Positions 8,783 through 16,184 of a stretch of 30,614 nucleotides of DNA are shown one piece after another. The notes under the pieces are model-generated. The model ran no database searches, was not told where the DNA came from, and was given only the letters and a program-made list of their open reading frames with translations. A program made the translations under genes and the position numbers. This stretch comes from Stentor coeruleus. Taxonomy: Eukaryota; Ciliophora; Heterotrichea; Heterotrichida; Stentoridae. Numbering within the stretch: the first letter of the stretch is position 1; each line of letters begins with the position of its first letter. The stretch is taken from assembly GCA_001970955.1 (NCBI GenBank), contig MPUH01000886.1, positions 1 to 30,614 of the forward strand, written 5' to 3'.

Positions 8783-9862
8783 TTATTTATTACGAGGATG
8801 CCTTTTAGCGGAATAGGCATGGTTATTAGCTTGATTCAATCCAATCTCCTCGATTTCCTTAGCAAAAGCTTCTTCGGCTGCTTCTCTTTCTTTTGGTAAG
8901 TACTTTGGTATTTTGATCATCTTATCCAAAATACTCTTAGAAATCTGCCTACTAGGGATTTTATTCATCTCTCCCATATAACAGCACATGGTCTTCACTT
9001 TGCTACCAACACAAAAAAGCTGAAACTCGATTTTCCTTTCTATATTTGGCATGTATTTAAACAATTGGACTATTTGTGCAGGATGGGCTGATCTTGGTAA
9101 ATATAAAACAACGTTTTTTGTTATTTCATTACATACCTGCATGATTTTTGTTATATCTGGGGTCATCATTGTAAAAATGTCGTATTTTTTAGATTTCACG
9201 TACTCTGGACCTCCCCATGGTGGAGACATGAAAACTACGTCTAAAGGTGCTTGGGATTTAGCGTCTTCTAGGAAGTCACCTTTTATGAATTTTATGTTTT
9301 CTGCAACTTTGTAGATGTTGGCGTTGGTTTTTAGCATGTCTAGACGGGATTGATCAATTTCCATTGCTATGGTTTTGTTGTTCATGGCGAATTGGATTAT
9401 GTTACCACCTGCCCCTGCAAAACCATCCATTACTATGTATGATTGAAGCTTTTCGGCTATACTTTTTGCTATACATTCGTGAGTTACGCTATACCAACTT
9501 TCTTCGTCTAGTTGTATTCCCTCATCATATTTAGAAAAAATGCAATACCTTTGGTTCCAATACTTCAAAGGAACATAATCCGGCTTTCTGTTAATATCAA
9601 CTCTAAAAGTAGTTTTATTAAACTCAACTTGAGTTTTTGATAAAATTGCAATAACTGTTTCCTTACCATTGCCAATAACCTGATATCCTTCAACCAGAGA
9701 ATTAACAATTGGCAGACCTTTTTTCTTAGATTTTTTCTTTTTGACAAATGCAAAGGCATCAGCAACTCCTGGGCCTGGAGAAGCTGATCGTACAGGGACA
9801 ATGACTTGAGGAGGATTTGCTTCTTTAAGATCTTTCATTTCTAGACTTTGAGTATCTTCCAT
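8783..9862 (-). CDS. TGS1: trimethylguanosine synthase (snRNA/snoRNA cap hypermethylase)
   Basis: Transfers two methyl groups from S-adenosylmethionine to N2 of the m7G cap of snRNAs, snoRNAs and telomerase RNA, giving the m2,2,7G cap; acts in the nucleus and Cajal-body-like sites. 359 residues with a TAA stop. Residues of about 95-300 carry the family core in order: KYWNQRYCIFSKYDEGIQLD, ESWYSVTHECIAKSIA, the SAM-binding motif I VMDGFAGAGGNIIQFA, the acidic motif AMEIDQSRL, IKFIKGDFL, and the catalytic motif IV FMSPPWGGPEY. The Trp of SPPWGGP stacks on the m7G base in human TGS1. The N-terminal 90 residues are low in complexity, with a basic KKKKSKKKGL suggesting nuclear localisation. The C-terminal tail is charged (KEREAAEEAF). 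The ATG at 9862 is taken as the start; an in-frame ATG at 9985 is separated from it by one TGA. Confidence 0.97.
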   Translation of the reverse strand: MEDTQSLEMKDLKEANPPQVIVPVRSASPGPGVADAFAFVKKKKSKKKGLPIVNSLVEGYQVIGNGKETVIAILSKTQVEFNKTTFRVDINRKPDYVPLKYWNQRYCIFSKYDEGIQLDEESWYSVTHECIAKSIAEKLQSYIVMDGFAGAGGNIIQFAMNNKTIAMEIDQSRLDMLKTNANIYKVAENIKFIKGDFLEDAKSQAPLDVVFMSPPWGGPEYVKSKKYDIFTMMTPDITKIMQVCNEITKNVVLYLPRSAHPAQIVQLFKYMPNIERKIEFQLFCVGSKVKTMCCYMGEMNKIPSRQISKSILDKMIKIPKYLPKEREAAEEAFAKEIEEIGLNQANNHAYSAKRHPRNK

Positions 9863-9916
9863 CTCTTGTGAAGGAGACAGATCTCTAGCACAGCATCCTG
9901 TGCAAAACCTAACTAT

Positions 9917-9985
9917 TCACCTTAAAAAACTCTCTCGCCCATTGATGAGTGGTTCCGAAAGATGTTCTTCATCATTGCTTCTCAT
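9917..9985 (-). CDS. short upstream ORF in frame with TGS1
   Basis: Reads MRSNDEEHLSEPLINGRESF then LR and TGA, 22 codons. It lies 123 bp (41 codons) upstream of the TGS1 ATG and in the same frame. The TGA is the only stop before it, and the intervening codons read VRFCTGCCARDLSPSQE. It may be an upstream ORF, or the true N-terminus if a short intron removes the TGA: an 18-nt GTTTTTTAAGGTGAATAG or a 12-nt GTGAATAGTTAG would both keep the frame. Neither has the usual 15-16 nt length. Confidence 0.3.
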   Translation of the reverse strand: MRSNDEEHLSEPLINGRESFLR

Positions 9986-10522
9986 AGTTTATTGGTATTT
10001 ATATTGGCTATAAATGGTTTGAGAAATATACCGAATTATGTTTATTTAAGTATAAGTACAAGGGGAATTATTATTTGAACTTGTGAGTTGTTATGATAGA
10101 TAATAATTTTAAAAGTATAGTTATGAATACTTTTGATGGTTTTTTAATGATTTTCTGTGAGTACATATGATTTTTGGATTTATATGGATATAGGTTATTA
10201 AGATTGATCATATGAAGACAATTTTTAAAAGTAAAAGGAACTATGGCTGCTAAACAATATATGCTCTTTTCTAGGTAGTTTTTCTGAGTTTAATATTATA
10301 AATAATAAAATAATAGATCTTAGTGTAACAAAATATTAGCAAAAATTCGTTATTCAAATTTCATGACCCAAAATATTTTTTATAAACTAACCTTTATCAA
10401 TCCCATCCAAAATCTTCCTAAAATCATGAAAAAACTTCAATCGAAAATTATTAAATCTATTCAAAAAACTCTAAAAATGGTACTAAACTTAAATATTATA
10501 TTCTTACAGCAAATAATTAATA
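9986..10522. other. gap between divergent TGS1 and 10523 gene
   Basis: G-rich on the plus strand to about 10310, then C-rich. A plus-strand ORF of 38 codons starts at 9962 (MFFIIASHSLLVFILAING...), overlapping the TGS1 upstream ORF in antisense. Another frame from 9990 to 10310 is open for about 100 codons except for four TGA codons. Neither is convincing as a gene. Confidence 0.4.
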
Positions 10523-11149
10523 ATGAACAAAATCGAAATCGTAATCCCAGACGATGACAAAGAAAAATATATTTACAGAAGTGAGATTTCAATACAGGTA
10601 GACCCAAAATACCTTGAATACTATAAAAAAATTCCTGATTATATCAATTCTGTGACTATAAAAATAAAGAACCAAAAACAAACACTAAAGCAAAAATGCA
10701 TATTAATCGATACCAAATCAATCTTACCTAGATTAACTGAAAGCAGGTTATCTTTTTGTAATAGCAACGGCAAAAGGCGAAACAGGTCAATAAGCCAAAA
10801 AAAAATGCAGTCAAGAAGAAGCTGTAGCAACATGTTTGCCAGCAATTTTCCTTCTAATTATAAGCCAAGGGTAATAAACTTTCATGAAGAATCAATGATA
10901 AGAACCCCATCATGTCTAGGCTTTGTGAAATGTACAGATGTATTAAAACCATCTAATGAAAACTCTAGCTACGACCAATTTGAACTGTTAAGTAAATTAA
11001 ACTTTAAATCTCCAGTTGTTGCTAAAAGAAGTGGCTCTTATAGAAAACTTGCACGTAGTCCCCAGAAACTAAGTAAGTCAAAAGAGAATTTTGTGATTAA
11101 ATCTAATATGCTAGACTCTTTAATCCCAAAAGGAAAACACTTACTTTAA
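10523..11149 (+). CDS. unknown basic, Ser-rich protein (208 aa)
   Basis: ATG start and TAA stop. The N-terminal 60 residues look folded (MNKIEIVIPDDDKEKYIYRS, then EISIQVDPKYLEYYKKIPDY and INSVTIKIKNQKQ), with alternating beta-like strands. The rest is basic, Ser/Asn-rich and probably disordered: GKRRNRSISQKKMQSRRSCS, RSGSYRKLARSPQKLSKSKE. RSPQK and similar sites could be kinase targets. No Cys clusters, TM segments or signal peptide. No family recognised. It converges on the next gene with 49 bp between stops. Confidence 0.7.
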   Translation: MNKIEIVIPDDDKEKYIYRSEISIQVDPKYLEYYKKIPDYINSVTIKIKNQKQTLKQKCILIDTKSILPRLTESRLSFCNSNGKRRNRSISQKKMQSRRSCSNMFASNFPSNYKPRVINFHEESMIRTPSCLGFVKCTDVLKPSNENSSYDQFELLSKLNFKSPVVAKRSGSYRKLARSPQKLSKSKENFVIKSNMLDSLIPKGKHLL

Positions 11150-11198
11150 TTTAAAGCATTCCCCAAAAAAAACTCATACATCCAATAAATCCTATTAT

Positions 11199-12698
11199 CT
11201 ATTTAAATACCGCCGGTCCATACCTATGGTGCTTCCAAACTTTAATCATCATATGCGGTTCATCAATCTTACAATGATTCAGGTTATCAATAATCCTTAA
11301 AACTTCATTTTTTTTCGATTTCGTCTGCGGATCCAACTTTTCACCATCAATATTCTCAATTTTCTTCTTCAAACCCATAATAGAAAACACAGGTGAGAAC
11401 TCATCAATATTAGTAGCATCTTCTAAATCATTATCATCAAAATCCCCTTGTATCTGAAACAATTCCTTGGAGTCATTTAAATTTTTAATTAAATCATCCA
11501 TCACATTTTCCAAAGATCTCAAACTAGGTTCATCATTTACTATTTCTACTTTTTTTCCAGAATACATATCAAAATCAGTGGCTGGTTCAGATTCTGTTCC
11601 TGGACTAAAATTCATAACTTCATCACTCATTATAGATATATCATCTTTTTCTAATTGTTCTTTAAATTGTTCTTTTTCTAATTGTTCTTTAAACTCTTCT
11701 TTTTCTACATGTACATCTTCAGTAAATGCATCTGAAGTTTCAGGGTTTTGATCTTCAAAGTCTTTTTCCCAAGGTTCATTTTCATCAGCAACTTCAGTAA
11801 TCACTTCTTTATCACTAATTTTAGAATGAACCATTCTGATTTCCGTATCATCCATTTTAGCAACACCGATATATTTATTCCATAATCTGCATGTTTTTTC
11901 TAAATCTTGAAGTCTTGTATACAATCTATCCAAATAAATTTCTAAATTGTTTTTTTCAAGGTCAATCCAAGCTTGTGCTAGATTTTCATATTTTTTAGCT
12001 ATTTCTTTGATTTTGTCTGGATGATCATATAATCTTCCTTTAACTCCTTCAAAATCTTCATAAAGTTTCCATATTGGTGTATATGTAAGTTTTTTTATCA
12101 GCACTTTGAGTTCTGTAAATATTGGGATTAAAACTGAGTTTTTAATCATAGTTTCTTGTCTATTATTATATGCATTATCATTAGGATGATGTTTACCAAA
12201 ACCTGCAATCAAAGCTGTCTCTCTTACTCTAACATAATATGAACTCGTGTCTAAATTGTCAGGGAGTATAAGTTTTGGTGTGATTTTTTCTTTGTAGTTA
12301 TTAAGATTGATCCAGTCTTTACTTTCTAAATTCAAAACATCTATAAGTTCTTTTTTTCTTAAAAAGTCATCAGCGTATTTATCAGCCAGAGCTTTAAGAT
12401 TAGACTCTTTTTTCTTTGCATTTTCTTCTCTGAGCTTTTGTAAGTAGGTTGTGTTCTTTGATATGTTTATAACTGCTTCACGATTTGAACATGACCGTTT
12501 GTGATACTTTTTCATCAACGCTTTGTTGTAAGAGTTGATCCAATCATTTTCAACTCCAGTCTGAAATTCCCAGAAGTCTTCACGATGTTTAGCAATCGAC
12601 GCTTTGAAATCCGCTTTCCACTGTCTTACTTCACCTTGGTAAGATGTGAGAATGCGTTTTTTAGTCAGGCGGTGGCTACGAAATAGTATCCTCAGCAT
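11199..12698 (-). CDS. 499-aa protein with mitochondrial-type N-terminus, acidic C-terminal half; possible mS26-like
   Basis: The true start is the ATG at 12698; the frame stays open upstream only from a non-ATG codon. The N-terminus MLRILFRSHRLTKKRILTSY is basic, acid-free and amphipathic, as in a mitochondrial presequence. Residues of about 20-150 are helical and charged (LQKLREENAKKKESNLKALA). ELIDVLNLESKDWINLNNYK followed by EKI resembles the C-terminal pattern of mitoribosomal protein mS26/Pet123 (an acidic Glu-Ser segment, W-I-x-L/N-x, then a short helix and I). From about residue 310 the chain is acidic and low in complexity, with a nine-residue tandem repeat (FKEQLEKE/FKEQLEKD). It ends KVWKHHRYGPAVFK. 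The mS26 link is weak; a mitochondrial location is more likely. It starts 16 bp from a divergent gene. Stop is TAG. Confidence 0.75.
   Translation of the reverse strand: MLRILFRSHRLTKKRILTSYQGEVRQWKADFKASIAKHREDFWEFQTGVENDWINSYNKALMKKYHKRSCSNREAVINISKNTTYLQKLREENAKKKESNLKALADKYADDFLRKKELIDVLNLESKDWINLNNYKEKITPKLILPDNLDTSSYYVRVRETALIAGFGKHHPNDNAYNNRQETMIKNSVLIPIFTELKVLIKKLTYTPIWKLYEDFEGVKGRLYDHPDKIKEIAKKYENLAQAWIDLEKNNLEIYLDRLYTRLQDLEKTCRLWNKYIGVAKMDDTEIRMVHSKISDKEVITEVADENEPWEKDFEDQNPETSDAFTEDVHVEKEEFKEQLEKEQFKEQLEKDDISIMSDEVMNFSPGTESEPATDFDMYSGKKVEIVNDEPSLRSLENVMDDLIKNLNDSKELFQIQGDFDDNDLEDATNIDEFSPVFSIMGLKKKIENIDGEKLDPQTKSKKNEVLRIIDNLNHCKIDEPHMMIKVWKHHRYGPAVFK
11645..11698. repeat. 27-bp tandem repeat, two copies, within coding sequence
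   Basis: CTTTTTCTAATTGTTCTTTA recurs with a period of 27 bp (11645 and 11672), with three or four mismatches at the 3' side of the unit. It encodes the nine-residue repeat FKEQLEKE/FKEQLEKD, so the frame is kept. Confidence 0.8.
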
Positions 12699-12714
12699 TT
12701 TTTTGATTGTAAAA
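12699..12714. promoter_or_regulatory. 16-bp divergent intergenic spacer
   Basis: The sequence TTTTTTGATTGTAAAA separates the ATG of the minus gene (12698) from the ATG of the plus gene (12715). Any shared promoter must overlap one or both coding regions. Confidence 0.55.
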
Positions 12715-13380
12715 ATGGTCGATTGTAATACCACTGAAGCCAACTGCAAAGATTTTTCAAAGTATTGCAATATCACTAAGATTCCTAATAATGATGATGG
12801 GTTTACGAAAATAGAAAAAATAAGCAAAGATATTAATTGTGAAGAGATATTTGAGAATTTACATGTACCATTTTGTAGTGTTGTTAGTAAGATATCATCA
12901 AGATTTTTAGAGGAATTAGAGAAATTACAAGAAGAAAGGAAGGTTATTGATCAGAATACACAAAAAGTTATGCAGAATATTTGTGAGACTACACAGAATA
13001 TTAGTATGTATAAAGCTCAAGCTATGTCTAAACAAGAAAAATTTAATTTTGAATATAAGAAAATGTGTGAGGATATGATGAGTGAGATAAAAAGTTTACA
13101 AGAAGAGATACAGTATCAAGAGGATATTGTTGAATTTTTTAAAAGATTGACTAGTACACAGATTTTGGATATGGATACTGGGGTTAAGTATAGGATTAAG
13201 ATAATGAATGAAGAGCATATTTTTTGTGTGCAGAATGACCATGATGGACAGTTGTGTTATGAACCTGTGTCATATACAAAACCCCCTGAGAGTCTGCCTG
13301 AGTACTTGAAAACTAGGATTGCTTTTGCTAAAGAGTTGTGTTCGTCGCTGTTTTTAGGAATACTACAGTCGATGTCTTGA
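12715..13380 (+). CDS. coiled-coil protein with C-terminal RWD-like domain, SPC25-like
   Basis: The start is the ATG at 12715 (MVDCNTTEANCKDF...), 221 residues, TGA stop. An upstream GTG in frame lies inside the divergent gene and is unlikely. Residues of about 60-145 form a long coiled coil (LEELEKLQEERKVIDQNTQK; EIKSLQEEIQYQEDIVEFF). The last 75 residues form a compact alpha/beta module: a strand (GVKYRIKIMNEEHIFCVQND), a turn, YEPVSYTKPPESLPEYLKTR, then a terminal helix ELCSSLFLGILQSM. This layout matches kinetochore protein SPC25, a subunit of the Ndc80 complex: coiled coil, a short beta sheet ending F-x-x-x-N-D/L, then a helix of the NFSAFLxxVRKAF type. Sequence identity is low, so SPC24 or another RWD protein is possible. 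If correct, it acts at the microtubule-kinetochore interface in micronuclear mitosis. Confidence 0.7.
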   Translation: MVDCNTTEANCKDFSKYCNITKIPNNDDGFTKIEKISKDINCEEIFENLHVPFCSVVSKISSRFLEELEKLQEERKVIDQNTQKVMQNICETTQNISMYKAQAMSKQEKFNFEYKKMCEDMMSEIKSLQEEIQYQEDIVEFFKRLTSTQILDMDTGVKYRIKIMNEEHIFCVQNDHDGQLCYEPVSYTKPPESLPEYLKTRIAFAKELCSSLFLGILQSMS

Positions 13381-13589
13381 TTGTAAAATTTGTATATTAA
13401 TTTTTTTTTGGGAAATTTTTGTGGGTGTTGATGTTTAAGAATATAGCTACAATATTATTATGCATGCAAAAATTTACCTTTTTAAATATGAATATGTATC
13501 GAATATTTAAACTATTAATAATTAATCATAGACTCGGCGATAACTTTCTGTAATATTTCCTCATCTGTCGTAGTATAATCCTGTTTATA
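13381..13589. other. spacer, no gene seen
   Basis: 209 bp downstream of the SPC25-like gene; T-rich, G-rich on the plus strand at first. Nothing recognisable. Confidence 0.5.
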
Positions 13590-14101
13590 TCATACCGTTA
13601 AAGTATCATAATCCATTTTATGTTTTTGTATCATATGTGATAATAAATCAGAAGATATATAGTTCGGGTCACCCCATGGCATTGATTTACATATAGGACA
13701 AACAACTCTACAATGTTTATGACTAACTTTAAAATGTTCTATTAAAGAAACACGATCTAGGTTTTTTAAATTACATTTTAGGCATTCAAAAGTCCATCTA
13801 TTTTGCATCTTAGTTTTAGGTTTCATCTCAACAGGTTTAAAGCTTTTTTTAATAACTTCACAAGTTTCAAGATGATAATTGACTTGATTATAGATTATAA
13901 AGGTACCACATATACATTGATAAAGTTCTTGGGTAATTTTGTTTCAGTTTCATGATCTGATATTAGATCTTCTTGGGAAATCTGATCACGGCAATTTGGT
14001 ATTCGGAACAGAAATGCTTATGGCAAACTTTGTGTTGTATAGGGTTTTCTAGTACTTGTAGGTATATTAAACATTGGATAATCTTATTTTATTTCTTGCA
14101 T
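13590..14101 (-). pseudogene. broken RNF114/RNF166-type RING E3 ubiquitin ligase
   Basis: The 3' part is intact: from about 13900 it reads LYQCICGTFIIYNQVNYHLE then TCE (a C2HC finger), then WTFECLKCNLKNL...HFKVSHKH and VVCPICKSMPWGDPNY...LLSHMIQKHKMDYDTL. The latter is almost the RNF114 signature CPICSAMPWGDPSYKS...HRHKFSYDT. The 5' RING part is broken. One frame gives QCLIYLQVLENPIQ...VCHKHFCSEY, where Tyr replaces Cys in the first C-x-x-C and in the C-x-x-C after the His; a second frame gives PNCRDQISQEDLI, with the usual loop between them missing; a third frame carries the fingers. No 15-16 nt GT...AG introns reconcile the frames, and no valid start leads into the RING. A truncated protein from the ATG at 13826 (78 residues) could still be made. 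Confidence 0.7.
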
Positions 14102-14941
14102 TGATATTACTTTTTATATGTAAATATGTTCGGATAAGGTCGGGTTAATATTGAAGTGGATTGATAGAAGTGATTTTTTTAGTTTTTATGTTGTGTGATA
14201 TTGGATAAAAGATTAATAGTGAGGATTTTATGGAATTTATAATAGGAGATTATGGGTGTTTATTATAAATTTATACCTGAAGAATATGATTTTTAACCCT
14301 CATAATCCATATATAAACTTCTTTAAAATTTAAAAAATGCATAATAAACTAAAAAAGTGCACATCATTCACTAACCCTCTAATTTTTTTACTTCCTAATT
14401 CTCTTTAAGCATATCCTTCTAAGTAGCACTCCAGTTCCTAGCAAATTATTTGTTGGTAGACTTTATTTTCCACTTTTCAGCATTTCCATAACTCTCTTAT
14501 ATAAAATAGTGTTAGCCAATTCCTAAAAGTTATACTCAAATGATCAACCTGTTAAATTCCTTCTTCAGCATCCTTCAATTTATTTTAAATTCTTCCTTCA
14601 TATCCACTTCACAACAAAAATCCTATCAATCAAACTTCCTAAATTTTTCAATATCTTTAAAATGCTTTTACCTCTAAGATTAATAATTACAGGCTATACA
14701 TACAATAAATCCCCATAGAAAATGTGCTTTAATATTGTGTTGAATGGGTTAATTAAGTTAATAAATATAGTTTATTATGCTCTGTGTTTTTATGATTTTT
14801 GTTGTAATGCTGAGTTTTATATTTTCCTTTATATTTGAGCACTTTATGAAATTTAATTGTTTGAGAAATTTTGCAATATTTCATATCTAAAAACTATACA
14901 AAAATTTGAGAGAGTTTTAATAATGAAATATGTTTATATAA
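14102..14941. other. 840 bp gap, no gene recognised
   Basis: AT-rich. G-rich on the plus strand to about 14290, then C-rich to about 14720, then T/G-rich. Frames tried on both strands carry stop codons at about the rate expected by chance. No RNA gene or repeat recognised. Confidence 0.5.
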
Positions 14942-15394
14942 ATGGATATTCAATACAGTGGACCTAAATCTATTGAGCTTGATGCTCTTTTCTCTTATGC
15001 ACGTTCAGCTCTTATCTTGTTTATTATATTTTATACAGCAACTGATTCTTGTGAGGAACCATTAAGAGAGTGGCTTCTTATTGAAGCAACAGTACTAATG
15101 TTTCGAGTAGGAATAATCGCAAGTTTCTCAGTATATAGCCAAACAATGTGCTATAAACTTATCATTATGATTATTAAAGTATTCAGTTTTATCTGGGTAC
15201 TTTTTGGAATCTATTGGACTTCAGATGAAAATCAATGTGAAAATAGCTGGACTTATTATGCAGTAATAGGCCTTATATTAATATTTTTATCAGGGATTTT
15301 TATTTTCATTGTTGCCCTAGCAGTAGCCTGCTACTTTGTAAGAGCAAACAAATCTGAAAACAATGAGATGAGTCAAAGACTTAATAATAGTTAG
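14942..15394 (+). CDS. small four-TM membrane protein (150 aa)
   Basis: ATG start and TAG stop. Four hydrophobic segments: YARSALILFIIFYTATDSC, LLIEATVLMFRVGIIASFSV, LIIMIIKVFSFIWVLFGIYW and YYAVIGLILIFLSGIFIFIV, the last running into ALAVACYFV. It ends in a short polar tail (RANKSENNEMSQRLNNS), probably cytoplasmic. Cys residues occur between TM1 and TM2 and in the TM3-TM4 loop (DENQCENSW), which could be disulfide-bonded. The four-TM layout with a WVLFGIYW segment before an acidic loop recalls the membrane part of some plant RING-type TM proteins, but no RING follows. No family assigned. Confidence 0.7.
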   Translation: MDIQYSGPKSIELDALFSYARSALILFIIFYTATDSCEEPLREWLLIEATVLMFRVGIIASFSVYSQTMCYKLIIMIIKVFSFIWVLFGIYWTSDENQCENSWTYYAVIGLILIFLSGIFIFIVALAVACYFVRANKSENNEMSQRLNNS

Positions 15395-15530
15395 GATAAA
15401 TAAAAGCATTTTATCGTAGTATCAAAAATATGAGTTTAAAAAGGTTGGAAAATACTCTATCCAAGTAGCAAAAATTTTATGAATTTTAACTTGTATGCAC
15501 GACTGAATTTAAATCTTATTTTATTCATAA

Positions 15531-15809
15531 ATAGTGCTTTATTTTATACGTTCAATTTTTCACTTATGTTACAGAAAGTTCAAAGGATATAACAATATAT
15601 TTGAAATTAACAAACAATATATACTTGCTTTAGGTATATTAGAAGTCCTGTCAGAACAGAAATTTTTGTGTTGTTATTCTGGGATAAAATTGTTTCTTTC
15701 TTCGATTCTATTGATTTTAGGTATTGAAATATTTTTTTTACATCTGGAATTTAGAATAATAGCTAAATCTTCGGTGATCGAGAGAGATAAATTGATTTTC
15801 TTCAAGTAA
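15531..15809 (+). pseudogene. open frame without ATG, possible relic
   Basis: About 92 codons are open between a TAA (15528) and the TAA ending at 15809, longer than chance would usually allow at this AT content. It reads NNIFEINKQYILALGILEVL and later LFLSSILLILGIEIFFLHLE. There is no in-frame ATG. A short ATG ORF upstream (15479, MNFNLYARLNLNLILFINS...) is in another frame, and I find no 15-16 nt intron that joins them. Relic or chance. Confidence 0.2.
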
Positions 15810-15977
15810 TGAATCGAAAAAAATTTGACTTATGTATTACTGAAAAAAAAATAAGAAACTGTTATTAGGTAATTGATAAGATCCTGGCATCTGGGAGTAA
15901 AATTGTATAGTATTTACCTACAAGTGTTTGAAACCATAACTTTACACAATAGAAAAATATGATGATTCGAAGCGACT

Positions 15978-16055
15978 ATGAAGAAAATGAGATTAAACTA
16001 TACTAACGAATTTAAGGTAGAAGTACTAGTTGAGTATAATGCGGATAATAAATAA
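15978..16055 (+). pseudogene. 25-codon fragment resembling an HTH/transposase N-terminus
   Basis: Reads MKKMRLNYTNEFKVEVLVEY then NADNK and TAA; after the stop the frame continues LASNNLQK and TAA. The Y-T/S-x-E-F-K-x-x-V pattern resembles the start of Psq/CENP-B-like or IS3-type HTH domains of transposases. Too short to prove. Confidence 0.2.
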
Positions 16056-16184
16056 CTAGCATCCAATAATCTTCAAAAATAAAACATCATTCTCAAAAAC
16101 ACCCAACTAAACAAAATCTTCATCTAAAAAACACCCATCTATAAAATTCATTAAAAATTTTCAAATCAATAAATAACTAATCAA

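Larger units (their letters stand above)
15395..16184. other. gap between converging four-TM and giant genes
   Basis: 790 bp with possible fragments at 15531-15809 and 15978-16055. The last 120 bp are C-rich on the plus strand and may be 3' flank of the giant gene. No RNA gene seen. Confidence 0.5.

Noticed and set aside
12646..12714. N-terminal extension of the SPC25-like gene from a GTG at 12646
   Set aside because: A eukaryotic gene is expected to start with ATG; the extension would overlap the start of the divergent gene and is basic nonsense read from the antisense of its presequence.
14281..14700. Minus-strand frame that looks protein-like when stops are read as Gln or Trp
   Set aside because: It contains about 13 stops in 160 codons, the number expected by chance at this base composition; the other frames look similar.
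4237..14940. All stops reassigned, as in Condylostoma
   Set aside because: The intact genes have no internal TAA, TAG or TGA. The gap sequences also contain frameshifts, which fits decay rather than recoding.
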